64,000 nucleotides of DNA from Litorivicinus sp. (GCA_028339155.1 JAOLBK010000005.1:1-64000), one strand, 5' to 3'; shown: positions 10,389 to 20,336, counted from the first letter of the stretch. Notes: generated from the sequence alone by a model not told the origin. Numbers and translations are program-made.

Positions 10389-11312
10389 TTACGATCCACT
10401 GAGCGCTTTAAGAACTGCCTCTGCACAAGCCAGATCTTGCAAGCCCACACCAGTTCCGTCAAACACGGTGATCTCATCGTCTCGGCTACGGCCCATCGCG
10501 CTGCCATTAATCACAGAACCGATCGTGCGCACTTTACTATCTGACGGCAGATGCTGAAACTCACCAATCGTTCTCGATTGAGGTATCTCGTCTGTAAAGC
10601 GGATTGCGCGGGCTGTAAGCGCCGGATCAAGTTCTTGTTTCCCCAGCGTATCAGTTCCCATCGCGGCAAGATGGGTTCCTGGTGAGACCCAGTCGGATGG
10701 AAATAATGGCTCAAAGCACGACGCAATCGTGACGATCACGTGCGACTCCCTCACCACGGTTTCGAGCTCCATCTCGCGACATCTCACGCCATAGGCCTCA
10801 GTCATTTGGTGGTGTTTGGTGAGATCTCGTTCAGATCGATTCCAAACCAATACTTCCTCGAACGATCTCACTCTTAATGCAGCCTCAAGCTGAAAAATTG
10901 ACTGATGACCCGTGCCGATCAACCCCAGGACTGCCGACCGTTCACACGCGAATTGATCAATTGAGATCGCAGAGGAGGCCGCTGTGCGCAGCGCGGTGAT
11001 CGTGTTTCCAGCCAGCATTGCCTTACATTGCCCCGTGTCGGGGTCAAACAGAAAAATCGACGATTGATGGTTTGCCAAGCCCTTGGATTTATTGTTGGGC
11101 CAATAGCCACCAGCTTTTAGGCCGAGAGCACCGGATGCAGGATCAAACCCTGATTTAAATCCAAAGAGTGCGTCCTTATACTGCAATGCTTCTCGAACCA
11201 CCGGAAAATTCCAAGCGCTTGACTCCATGCCTCGGAACACATCCTGAACCGCAAAAAATGCAATCTCCGGATTCAATACCTCAGCAATTTGCTGCTCAGT
11301 AACAATTTGCAT
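10389..11312 (-). CDS. bhcD: Iminosuccinate reductase candidate (ornithine cyclodeaminase/mu-crystallin family), BhcD-like
   Basis: OCD/mu-crystallin fold (GLKAGGYWPNN...LIGTGHQSIFQLEAALRVR); position 4 in a bhcABCD-order cluster. Confidence 0.75.
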   Translation of the reverse strand: MQIVTEQQIAEVLNPEIAFFAVQDVFRGMESSAWNFPVVREALQYKDALFGFKSGFDPASGALGLKAGGYWPNNKSKGLANHQSSIFLFDPDTGQCKAMLAGNTITALRTAASSAISIDQFACERSAVLGLIGTGHQSIFQLEAALRVRSFEEVLVWNRSERDLTKHHQMTEAYGVRCREMELETVVRESHVIVTIASCFEPLFPSDWVSPGTHLAAMGTDTLGKQELDPALTARAIRFTDEIPQSRTIGEFQHLPSDSKVRTIGSVINGSAMGRSRDDEITVFDGTGVGLQDLACAEAVLKALSGS

Positions 11313-11354
11313 AGCAACTCAAACCTTCTGTTTGCTCTATTTCGGACGAGTTGG

Positions 11355-12518
11355 TCAATATGCTTTCCCGCGAGCTGATATAGGCCAAACAGCCTCTACA
11401 ACACCGTTGCGAACGCCAACATACCAGTCATGCACGTTGCAGGTAGGGTCGCAATGCCCTGGAACTAACCGCAACTTATCATTCACTTTGAGTACACCAT
11501 CGATGTCCTCGATGACTCCATGCTCATCCGAGCACTTCACATACTTCACATCAGCGCGGCCAAAGATCACCGGCAATCCACTATCGACTGATTGGACTTT
11601 CAGCCCGGCATCACAAATCGCTTTGTCAGCTTTGGCATGGCTCATGATCGACGTCAGAATGAACAGCGCATTTTCCCACTCACCTTGGTCAATCCGACGT
11701 CCTTCCGCGTCTAAAATTCGACCATAATCAGCATCCATGAACGCATATGAGCCACATTGGAGCTCATTAAAAACACCAGAATTGGATTCAAAGTAGTACG
11801 AACCAGTGCCGCCGCCGCCCACGATATCGCAACTAATTCCGTGATCAGCGAGCGTCTCGACAGCGTCCCGTACCATTGCAATCGCCACTTCAGTTTTTGC
11901 TTTCCGATCCTCGAATCGATCCAAATGTTGCATCGCACCCTGATACGCTTGCAGGCCTGCAAACTTTAATCCGGCTGCTTGGCTAATCGCCATTGCAATC
12001 TCAACAACAGCATCGGTTGTCGTGACACCGCAACGACCTGCTCCACAATCGATTTCAACCAAGCATTCAATGACTGTTCCCTCGTTTGACGCCGCTTGAG
12101 AAAGTTCAGATACATTCTCAGGATCATCGACGCAAACAATCGCACGTGCTCCCAGCAAGGGCAGACGTGCAAGCCGTTTTAATTTGGTGGGGTCCCGCAC
12201 CTGATTCGACACCAAAACGTCTTTGATGCCTCCTCTCGCAAATACCTCGGCCTCGCTCACTTTTTGACAGCAAACTCCGCAGGCACCACCGAGGCTTTCC
12301 TGGAGCAACGCGATATCAACGGACTTGTGCATTTTTCCATGCACTCGGTGACGCATCCCGTGAGCCTTGGCAAAATCTCCCATCTTCTGAATGTTGCGCT
12401 CTAACGCGTCGAGATCTACGATAAGGCTTGGCGTTTGTACCTCAGAATCCGCCATGCCAACCAAAGCTGGAACGTCGAAACCGACTTCAAAAGTCTTTTC
12501 ATTTAATGATTGATTCAT
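11355..12518 (-). CDS. bhcC: beta-hydroxyaspartate aldolase candidate (D-threonine aldolase/DSD1 family), BhcC-like
   Basis: TPSLIVDLDALERNI..HRVHGKMHKS PLP site; C-terminal metal motif HCDPTCN; adjacent to BhcB- and BhcD-like genes. Confidence 0.78.
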   Translation of the reverse strand: MNQSLNEKTFEVGFDVPALVGMADSEVQTPSLIVDLDALERNIQKMGDFAKAHGMRHRVHGKMHKSVDIALLQESLGGACGVCCQKVSEAEVFARGGIKDVLVSNQVRDPTKLKRLARLPLLGARAIVCVDDPENVSELSQAASNEGTVIECLVEIDCGAGRCGVTTTDAVVEIAMAISQAAGLKFAGLQAYQGAMQHLDRFEDRKAKTEVAIAMVRDAVETLADHGISCDIVGGGGTGSYYFESNSGVFNELQCGSYAFMDADYGRILDAEGRRIDQGEWENALFILTSIMSHAKADKAICDAGLKVQSVDSGLPVIFGRADVKYVKCSDEHGVIEDIDGVLKVNDKLRLVPGHCDPTCNVHDWYVGVRNGVVEAVWPISARGKAY

Positions 12519-12527
12519 TTTTTTCCC

Positions 12528-13547
12528 TCAACTCATCCAGGGCAAGCTGTCTAAATCGACATTGCCACCTGTCACTATGACCCCAACGCGCTTGCTGCGA
12601 AAAATTTTAGGGTGTTTCAAAATGACCGCTAACGGCACAGCGCAACTCGGCTCCATGACAATTTTCAGTCGTTGCCACGTTAACTTCATGGCCTCAACTA
12701 TCTCTTCCTCGCTTGCAGTCAAGATGTCGGATACAAAATGAGAAACAAAGTGCCAAGTGTTTTCTTTCAACGGCACTTTGAGTCCATCTGCAATTGTATT
12801 TGGTGCATCGTCAGCAATGATGTGGCCTGCTCGAAAAGAGCGCGCTGCATCATCGGCTTGAAGAGGCTCAGCCGCATAGATTTTGATATGAGGCGCCAGA
12901 TTAGACAGCGTCAGACAGGTTCCCGAGATCATGCCCCCACCACCAATCGGCGCTATGATTGCGTCCAATTTTTCAACTTGTTCAAGTAATTCAGCAGAGC
13001 AAGTTGCCTGCCCTGCAATGACACGAGGGTCATTGTACGGATGCACAAATTCAGACCCTGTTTGAGCCTGAAGTTGTCCAAATACGGCCTCTCGGCTCGA
13101 AGTCGATGGCTCGCATTCTGTAATCAGTCCGCCATACCCCGTTACCGCATCTTTTTTGGCTTGTGGCGCAGTGCGCGGCATGACAACGTGGCATGGAATG
13201 CCTCGTCGCCCAGCGGCATAAGATAGGCTCAACGCATGGTTGCCTGATGAATGGGTTGCAACACCAGACTGCGCTTCCAGATCGCTCAGCCCAAACACAG
13301 CGTTACACGCACCGCGAACTTTAAATGCGCCTGCTTTTTGAAAATTCTCACATTTGAAAAAGAGCTCAGCGCCAATTCGCTTGTTTAGATACGATGAGGT
13401 CAGCACCGACGTGTAATGAACGTATGGTTCAATCCGTTTTCTGGCATCCATCACATGTTGGTATGTTAAGTCGGCTGCAGTTCCGACTCGTTCCATGCCT
13501 TCGCATTTAATTGTAGGAATTTCGGCTGGCAAATCTACCCTACTCAT
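12528..13547 (-). CDS. bhcB: beta-hydroxyaspartate dehydratase candidate (threonine/serine dehydratase family), BhcB-like
   Basis: KCENFQKAGAFKVRGACNAV PLP-lysine motif, SSGNHALSLSYAA, PIGGGGMISG. Confidence 0.78.
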   Translation of the reverse strand: MSRVDLPAEIPTIKCEGMERVGTAADLTYQHVMDARKRIEPYVHYTSVLTSSYLNKRIGAELFFKCENFQKAGAFKVRGACNAVFGLSDLEAQSGVATHSSGNHALSLSYAAGRRGIPCHVVMPRTAPQAKKDAVTGYGGLITECEPSTSSREAVFGQLQAQTGSEFVHPYNDPRVIAGQATCSAELLEQVEKLDAIIAPIGGGGMISGTCLTLSNLAPHIKIYAAEPLQADDAARSFRAGHIIADDAPNTIADGLKVPLKENTWHFVSHFVSDILTASEEEIVEAMKLTWQRLKIVMEPSCAVPLAVILKHPKIFRSKRVGVIVTGGNVDLDSLPWMS

Positions 13548-14760
13548 CGGAAATCACTCCACACTCGGAAAGCAAGCCAGCTGCAGGTTTTACTGAAATC
13601 GGTATGCGATACCACTCTTGGGCAGCCGCCACACCCACACCCGCATTAATTGGATAATCCAGATCGCGCATCGCCATCTCAATGGTCGCCAGTCCAGCGA
13701 GCATGTTCGGGATACTGAGTTGACCGAGATGTCCAATCCGAAAGACCTGGCCAGCAAATTGCCCGAGACCGACGCCAAAGGACATTTGATACTTTTGATG
13801 TAGGTGTAATGTAAGTTGATTTGAATCGCGTCCCTCAGGAACAAAAATCGTCGTTACAGTATCCGACGCAAATGAACGGTCATGGGCACAGACTTCAAGA
13901 TTCCAGGCATCTGCAGCGCGGCGCACTCCTTCCGCGATAAAAAAGTGCCTTGACGCCACTGCATCCAAGCCTTCTTCTAGCAATATTTTGCAAGACTCAT
14001 TCAGACCAGCCAAGAGTTGCATCGGTGGCGTGTAAGGAAAGCCACCGGATGAAGTGGTCTGCATCATTTGTCTAAAGTCAAAGAAAAATCGTGGCAAATC
14101 AGCAGTGGCTCCGCTTGCGATCGCTTTCTGGCTTACGCCGAGTATGGCCAGTCCAGCGGGCAACATAAATCCCTTCTGAGAGCCCGCGACCGCAATATCA
14201 ACGCCCCAAGTATCCATTTCAAAATCCATTGAGGCAATTGAGCTGACGCCATCCACGAATAACATTGCTGAATGGCCTGCAGAATCGATTGCTTGACGCA
14301 CCGCCGAAATATCCGATCGCACACCGGTGGCTGTTTCGTTATGAGTAACCAACACAGCTTTGATTTCCCCACGAGGATCTGAGCGCAGTTTTGCCTCGAT
14401 CAAATCTGGATTAGCAGGACCTCTCCAGTCGCACTCGATGACGTCAACTTCCAAACCAAAGTGCTGGCATAAGTGAATCCATTTTTCTGAAAACACGCCG
14501 TGGCGACAGGCTAGCACCCGGTCGCCACGCGATAGCGTATTCGCGATGGCCGCTTCCCAACCACCTGTGCCAGTCGCAGGGAAGATAAAAATCTGACCAT
14601 TATCGGTCTTTAATATGTTTTGTACTTGTCGAAAAATAGCTTTTAAGTCTGACGCAAAATTAGGTGAACGATGATCAACAGTCGGTAAATCAATCGCTCG
14701 ACGAATACGTTCGGGTAAGTTAGTTGGGCCCGGAATGAAAATGGCGTTTGATAGATTCAT
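13540..14760 (-). CDS. bhcA: Aspartate-glyoxylate aminotransferase candidate (serine-glyoxylate/alanine-glyoxylate aminotransferase family), BhcA-like
   Basis: FIPGPTNLPERIRRAID...FIFPATGTGGWEAAI...AVAGSQKGFMLPAGLAIL PLP-lysine; first gene of the operon, overlaps bhcB by 8 bp. Confidence 0.8.
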   Translation of the reverse strand: MNLSNAIFIPGPTNLPERIRRAIDLPTVDHRSPNFASDLKAIFRQVQNILKTDNGQIFIFPATGTGGWEAAIANTLSRGDRVLACRHGVFSEKWIHLCQHFGLEVDVIECDWRGPANPDLIEAKLRSDPRGEIKAVLVTHNETATGVRSDISAVRQAIDSAGHSAMLFVDGVSSIASMDFEMDTWGVDIAVAGSQKGFMLPAGLAILGVSQKAIASGATADLPRFFFDFRQMMQTTSSGGFPYTPPMQLLAGLNESCKILLEEGLDAVASRHFFIAEGVRRAADAWNLEVCAHDRSFASDTVTTIFVPEGRDSNQLTLHLHQKYQMSFGVGLGQFAGQVFRIGHLGQLSIPNMLAGLATIEMAMRDLDYPINAGVGVAAAQEWYRIPISVKPAAGLLSECGVISDE

Positions 14761-14838
14761 GACAGCCGTCCATGTTTTTGCTTTTATTAAGCGTTACTTT
14801 AGACAACGATCAAGCATTGTTCTATTTCTCTATTTTTT

Positions 14839-14877
14839 ATTTAAATTAAAATTTAAATAAAAAAATTTAATTTAAAT
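14839..14877. promoter_or_regulatory. Perfect 12-bp inverted repeat (ATTTAAATTAAA-N15-TTTAATTTAAAT) in the bhcA-bhcR divergent promoter region
   Basis: Read directly; AT-rich low complexity, so significance is uncertain. Confidence 0.35.
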
Positions 14878-14950
14878 CAATAGTTAAAATATTCCAGAAA
14901 AATAGTAAAATTATTTTTGGAGTATTTTATAGTGCAATTTTACAATTTAA

Positions 14951-14968
14951 TTGTTCCATGGTGGACAA
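14951..14968. promoter_or_regulatory. Imperfect operator-like dyad TTGTTC-CATGGT-GGACAA just upstream of the IclR gene
   Basis: Arms match at 5 of 6 positions; ~20 bp upstream of the regulator start. Confidence 0.3.
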
Positions 14969-14988
14969 GGTAATAGGGCAACAAAAAA

Positions 14989-15810
14989 ATGACGAAAGAA
15001 ATTGAGGTAAAACGTCCACGCGGCCGACCTCGACTGGTATCGAAAGAAACTGGCGCACCAGCAAAGGCGCTCGATAAGGGCTTGCTGACGCTTAAAGCAA
15101 TCGCCGAGACTGATGGAATCTCTCTCAATGATCTCGCACTCAACCTTGACATGCCTCAACCAACTGTCTATCGACTTTTAGCCACTTTGGAATCACATAG
15201 ATTTGTCACGCAATCAAAGACTGATGCCAGTTGGTCTATCGGAATCGAGGCTTTCAGAGTAGGAAGCGCCTTTCCTCGCGCTGCAAAACTTCTCAATCTT
15301 GCTCGCCCGATTCTACGTGAGCTGGCTCAAAAAACTGGTGAAACTGCGAATTTAGGGGTGCTAGACGGTAGTGAGGTGATTTTTATTGCACAGCATGAAA
15401 CACACCACGCGATTCGAGCATTTTTTCGACCGGGCTCAAGAGCATCGTGGCATGCGTCAGGTATTGGCAAAGCGATTGTGTCCTTCTCAGATATCCAATC
15501 ACGGCAAGAGCTGTTAAAAAAAGGACCCTTCGAACAGTTCACCCAAACGACAAAAATTCAACCATCTGAGTTTTCGGAGGAATTTAGACGGATTAAAAGT
15601 CTTGGTTACAGCTTTGATGATGAGGAAAGATACTTGGGAATGCGCTGCGTTGCCGCACCAGTTTTTGACTCACAAAACCAACTGGTCGCAGGTGTTTCCA
15701 TTTCTGGCCCCACTGCACGCATTATCAACAAAGAGATCCCGCATCTTGGCAGCTTGACTCGTCAGGCCGGCGAGGAACTCTCGAAATCACTCGGTGCATC
15801 TTTGGCATGA
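14989..15810 (+). CDS. bhcR: IclR-family transcriptional regulator, BhcR-like
   Basis: N-terminal wHTH (GISLNDLALNLDMPQPTVYRLLATLESHRFV) and IclR effector domain; divergent from bhcABCD. Confidence 0.8.
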   Translation: MTKEIEVKRPRGRPRLVSKETGAPAKALDKGLLTLKAIAETDGISLNDLALNLDMPQPTVYRLLATLESHRFVTQSKTDASWSIGIEAFRVGSAFPRAAKLLNLARPILRELAQKTGETANLGVLDGSEVIFIAQHETHHAIRAFFRPGSRASWHASGIGKAIVSFSDIQSRQELLKKGPFEQFTQTTKIQPSEFSEEFRRIKSLGYSFDDEERYLGMRCVAAPVFDSQNQLVAGVSISGPTARIINKEIPHLGSLTRQAGEELSKSLGASLA

Positions 15811-16411
15811 CAGGTCAATTTGGGGTGACCTAAGCCACTACAAAGTTTCCATCCTTACAGAAAAAATGACCGGATTTCGACTGACTCATAAAAAAAGGTT
15901 TTCTGGGAAAAATAGATCGTTGAGATCTTCACGCGAAAACTGATTGAATGGTGCTGAGCACTGATGCGGTGCGGTTGGCTTGATTCTATGCGAAAAATTT
16001 GACTCAGTAGGATGCAATTGGGACAGGTAAGTGGACGGGTCTTGCGGGGAAGAATCGATTTCTCATGTAATTGAGCGTGTTTGGTTTAACTTATCTGAAT
16101 ATCATGAATGCCACCATGAGAAGTATGCCAATTATAACCGCCCCACCTACGAATATGAGCGCTGAGCGCAGTATGCTCTCGACTTCTTTATCCTCGTCCA
16201 CACCTCGTCTCCATTGATATGATAATTTTTTGGCTTATAGATTGAGGCTACTCTTTTCGAGTGCCGCCGTCCTAGAGACCAATTTTTTCATAAGCGGCCT
16301 GACTTAAGCCCGACCTCCCGTCTACTGTAGGGTCTTCGTTGACTATGAGTATGTTCTCTTTTTGAGAAATTAATCTGGTATCGTTTATGTTCTGACTTAT
16401 TGAGGTGAGAT

Positions 16412-16780
16412 ATGCGTGTTGCCGCGATGGTTCTATTGATTGCGTTTCCTGTTTGGGCAAATACGGAGATAACGTTCGAACAAATCCGTTTGGCTCAATG
16501 CAAAGGCTTTGAGCGTTATGCGGAGCTTGCTCAAACTGCTATTAATTTGGATAAAATTGCGCAGAGTGCATTTGAGCAGTTTCAACAAGTAAAGGTGGAT
16601 CCAGGAAGTCGAGATTACAAAGAAATCTCTGACCATCTGATGGAGCTTGATGGAGACGCTGATAAAGCTCAGCAAAATCTGATTAAGTTTCAAAAGCAGC
16701 AAGGCTTTGAGAATTTAAGAGCGGATAAAGAATTGGTCTCTAATTTGTTAAATTCTTGGGCGGTGCTTTGCAAAGACTAA
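16412..16780 (+). CDS. Small secreted hypothetical protein
   Basis: Signal peptide MRVAAMVLLIAFPVWA; no recognised domain. Confidence 0.5.
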   Translation: MRVAAMVLLIAFPVWANTEITFEQIRLAQCKGFERYAELAQTAINLDKIAQSAFEQFQQVKVDPGSRDYKEISDHLMELDGDADKAQQNLIKFQKQQGFENLRADKELVSNLLNSWAVLCKD

Positions 16781-16861
16781 TTGATCATTTTGATAGACGA
16801 TTGGCTGAGGCTGTAGGCTTCTTGGCTGGATTAATTCTGTTATTCTTCTCTTCTAAATCTC

Positions 16862-17344
16862 ATGGATACAGAAATGCCAGCAAGTTATTTCACTGATGAA
16901 CTCAATATTGGACACGATGTGGAAGCGGTTTCTTATCTGCAAGAAGTTGCTCTTCGTCTAGGCTGTCGCTTTTGGGTAAATCCATCTGAGAATTCGGATG
17001 ATGAGTTTGAAATCTACCTCTGCAATACCACCTTTTATGATGAAGAGGAGGAGGATGACGTTGGCGTTATTCTGTTTTTTGAACCAAATTCAGAGTTGTA
17101 TGCTTTGCTCGTTCTCTGCCTGGAAATTAACTTTGATAAGAGCAAATCAGTTCCCGAGTTCGGATGGCACATTCAATTTGAGGCAGAAGTGCAAGGTGAA
17201 GACGATGCAGAAAGTTCTTCAAGAAATGTTGATGAGATGTGGGTATCAACAGATCGTGTCAAAGAGGTTCTTGAGGGATGCCTAGAGACTATTAAATCAA
17301 TTGACGAAATGTTTCCCAACAAACTTACATGCACGTTTGAGTAA
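16862..17344 (+). CDS. Acidic hypothetical protein
   Basis: 160-aa ORF with coding-like composition; no recognised domain. Confidence 0.5.
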   Translation: MDTEMPASYFTDELNIGHDVEAVSYLQEVALRLGCRFWVNPSENSDDEFEIYLCNTTFYDEEEEDDVGVILFFEPNSELYALLVLCLEINFDKSKSVPEFGWHIQFEAEVQGEDDAESSSRNVDEMWVSTDRVKEVLEGCLETIKSIDEMFPNKLTCTFE

Positions 17345-17418
17345 TTAAATCCAGCATCACTACGTGCCCTATGTTTCCTAGTTTATGAGTATTTGTGTAA
17401 TTCAGTGATTGAGGTTGA

Positions 17419-17910
17419 TCAACACTCGTTGAGTTCTTGAGCGATACACTTGACTAGAAGATTTTGAGCAACACTCAGCTGTTCAGAATTTAATTTTTTT
17501 GCGGCGGCATCTCTCAGCTTTCTTCCGCTTTCATTGCCGAGTTGAGCCGCGAGGCCAGCCCAGAGATAAGCTCTGGAGTAATCTTGCTCAACGCCCTGGC
17601 CGTTGAAGTACATAATGCCTAGGCTGAATCTAGCCAGATCATGGCCTGATTTTGCTGACTGAATAAACCAATTGTATGCCTCATCCCAGTCCTGTTTCAC
17701 GCCTTTGCCCTCAGAGAATAAAAGGCCGAGATTAAACTGTGCCGTGGGGTGAGCTTCTTCTGCGGCAAGTAACCATTCCAATCGTGCGCCTTCAAAATCA
17801 TTGTTCTGAAAGGCGCTGAGTCCATTTTCATAGTGAAAGTCTTGTTCGATCGCAAATGTATTTGCCGCAAATATGCAGGCTAAAATGCTAATTGATAAAA
17901 GCGACTTCAT
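17419..17910 (-). CDS. Sel1-like/TPR repeat secreted protein
   Basis: GARLEWLLAAEEAHPTAQFNLGLLFSEGKGVKQDWDEAYNWFIQSAKSGHDLARFSLGIMYFNGQGVEQDYSRAYLW Sel1 repeats; signal peptide. Confidence 0.85.
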   Translation of the reverse strand: MKSLLSISILACIFAANTFAIEQDFHYENGLSAFQNNDFEGARLEWLLAAEEAHPTAQFNLGLLFSEGKGVKQDWDEAYNWFIQSAKSGHDLARFSLGIMYFNGQGVEQDYSRAYLWAGLAAQLGNESGRKLRDAAAKKLNSEQLSVAQNLLVKCIAQELNEC

Positions 17911-17998
17911 TGCGATGTTCCTTGAATGTGCTCGAGTTTTTGATGCACTAGATTGTTACTAATCGAGCGAATAAGATTTTCTAGATGTTGGAAGGCGA

Positions 17999-18448
17999 TT
18001 ATGACACCCGCCAGTGGCGTTTTGAGTCTGGATTAATCGAATCGATCCGGTCGCCTAGTTGGCCGGCGATCCAATACTTAAATGCATTAGCTTCTTCATC
18101 ATTTACCAAGAGGCGAAGGCTCTTGATTACGCGTGAAATACGTAGGTGGTTGTGATCGTTTTCACGCTTCCATGCCTCTGTTTCAATTAAAACCTGTTTA
18201 AACCGTTCAACGGCATGTTGCATTGCCTCTTGTGCCGGCTTGGAACGAAGAATCAGTTTAATGTCTTCATCGTCTAAAACGGGTGATCCGGAAACGTTCT
18301 GGCTTTCGACGTTTAAGGGAAATAGCCACTGAATGAAGTCGTGGGTCTGTTCCCAGAAAAAGTTATCTTGTCTGAAGATTTCGTCGATGTGTCGACCTCG
18401 CGAATCGGTGCCAACGCCTTCAAGAAATTGAACAATTGAGTTCGACAT
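17999..18448 (-). CDS. OGFr-conserved-region-like protein (copy A, complete)
   Basis: MSNSIVQFLEGVGTDSRGRHIDEIFRQDNFFWEQTHDFIQWLFPLNVESQ resembles the N-terminus of the opioid growth factor receptor-like domain (GRxxxDI...HDFIQWLFPL). Confidence 0.6.
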   Translation of the reverse strand: MSNSIVQFLEGVGTDSRGRHIDEIFRQDNFFWEQTHDFIQWLFPLNVESQNVSGSPVLDDEDIKLILRSKPAQEAMQHAVERFKQVLIETEAWKRENDHNHLRISRVIKSLRLLVNDEEANAFKYWIAGQLGDRIDSINPDSKRHWRVS

Positions 18449-18961
18449 GAATAACTTAAACTTCCTTAGCTTGCTGTTTAACGTGAACAATATTATCACT
18501 GAGCAAGTAATGCAAAATAGCGGGCAAATTTATTGCGGCCAGCGTGCCATCATGGTTCTCGACAGTTTGTATGGTACAGATGTTAGAGCCCGGGGCCGTG
18601 ATTCCGATGGTCGCGCGTTCGCGTTCTGTCATTCACCCCATTTAATACTTATTTTCAAATGCCAGTTAAAAAGCATCGTGATAATTAATGAGTTTTTAAT
18701 TGCGCTCAATGACTGAGTACGGTTGCCAGCGGAAGATCACTTCGTTCAATTCAGATTTGCAGCGTGAATAAGCAATTCGCGACTCAAGCGATGTTCTTTT
18801 TGTTCGTTGGAAAATTTGAAAAATGGTTGTAAATATCTGATTTTAAGAAATAAGTTATTGGATTAAGGTCTATCTGCCCCTGTTAATACTCCCTTGATAT
18901 AGTGGAAGGTAAAAAGATTTTAAGAAAAAATATAAATTACTCAGAACCTTAAGGAAGAATC

Positions 18962-19117
18962 ATGGCGGGCAATAATTGGACTGGCACCGATGAGTCTGAG
19001 CGTTATGTATCGGGTGGTGGTGACGACACTTTAGACGGTGGTCGTGGTGATGATGAGATTTTAGCGGGTGCGGGCAATGACACGATTGAGGGTGGTCGTG
19101 GCAATGACATTGTCTAA
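18962..19117 (+). pseudogene. Truncated RTX gene start (51 codons) fused to antisense OGFr fragment
   Basis: MAGNNWTGTDESERYVSGGGDDTLDGGRGDDEILAGAGNDTIEGGRGNDIV* parallels the N-terminus of the giant RTX protein at 20337 and stops at the junction. Confidence 0.75.
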
Positions 19118-19288
19118 AACGGGTGACGTGGAAACGGTCTGGCTTTCGACATTTAAAGGAAATAGCCACTGAATGAAGCCATGGGTCCGTTCCCAGAAAA
19201 AGTTATCTTGTCTGAAGATTTCGTCGATGTGTCGACCTCGCGAATCGGTGCCAACGCCTTCAAGAAATTGAACAATTGAGTTCGACAT
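19061..19288 (-). pseudogene. Truncated OGFr-like gene (tandem copy 2)
   Basis: Starts MSNSIVQFLEG..., then runs into antisense of the truncated RTX start. Confidence 0.7.
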
Positions 19289-19801
19289 GAATAACTTAAA
19301 CTTCCTTAGCTTGCTGTTTAACGTGAACAATATTATCACTGAGCAAGTAATGCAAAATAGCGGGCAAATTTATTGCGGCCAGCGTGCCATCATGGTTCTC
19401 GACAGTTTGTATGGTACAGATGTTAGAGCCCGGGGCCGTGATTCCGATGGTCGCGCGTTCGCGTTCTGTCATTCACCCCATTTAATACTTATTTTCAAAT
19501 GCCAGTTAAAAAGCATCGTGATAATTAATGAGTTTTTAATTGCGCTCAATGACTGAGTACGGTTGCCAGCGGAAGATCACTTCGTTCAATTCAGATTTGC
19601 AGCGTGAATAAGCAATTCGCGACTCAAGCGATGTTCTTTTTGTTCGTTGGAAAATTTGAAAAATGGTTGTAAATATCTGATTTTAAGAAATAAGTTATTG
19701 GATTAAGGTCTATCTGCCCCTGTTAATACTCCCTTGATATAGTGGAAGGTAAAAAGATTTTAAGAAAAAATATAAATTACTCAGAACCTTAAGGAAGAAT
19801 C

Positions 19802-19957
19802 ATGGCGGGCAATAATTGGACTGGCACCGATGAGTCTGAGCGTTATGTATCGGGTGGTGGTGACGACACTTTAGACGGTGGTCGTGGTGATGATGAGATT
19901 TTAGCGGGTGCGGGCAATGACACGATTGAGGGTGGTCGTGGCAATGACATTGTCTAA
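19802..19957 (+). pseudogene. Truncated RTX gene start, second tandem copy
   Basis: Exact 840-bp-shifted copy of 18962-19117. Confidence 0.75.
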
Positions 19958-20128
19958 AACGGGTGACGTGGAAACGGTCTGGCTTTCGACATTTAAAGGA
20001 AATAGCCACTGAATGAAGCCATGGGTCCGTTCCCAGAAAAAGTTATCTTGTCTGAAGATTTCGTCGATGTGTCGACCTCGTGAGTTGGTCCCCACGCCTT
20101 CGAGAAATTGAGCGATTGAGTTCGACAT
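19901..20128 (-). pseudogene. Truncated OGFr-like gene (copy B)
   Basis: MSNSIAQFLEGVGTNSRGRHIDEIFRQDNFFWERTHGFIQWLFPL, truncated by the same junction; different upstream sequence from copy A. Confidence 0.7.
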
Positions 20129-20336
20129 AAATCTCCCTAAACTTAATTAGACATTAGTTCAAACAGATAGGGAATTACAACCGAATAAGCATATGGTAAC
20201 TGCACTTATTTAACTTAGTGGATGTCAAAGAAACCGAATATATAGCTATGTACGATCATAATTTTTAACGGCATTGCTTTTGAGGCGCAATGAGTCCTCT
20301 TGATGCCGAAAACTTCATGTCAAATGAGAGAAGAAA

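Larger units (their letters stand above)
18271..20090. repeat. 840-bp-period tandem duplication (units 18271-19110, 19111-19950, partial third unit 19951-~20080)
   Basis: 18355-19110 and 19195-19950 appear identical; all three unit starts carry 'tctaaaacgggtga'; the third unit diverges after 'gtgtcgacctcg'. Confidence 0.93.

Noticed and set aside
18270-20090. Mobile element (IS or transposon) explaining the 840-bp repeats
   Set aside because: No transposase ORF, no terminal inverted repeats; the units are direct tandem repeats of gene fragments, better explained by homologous recombination.
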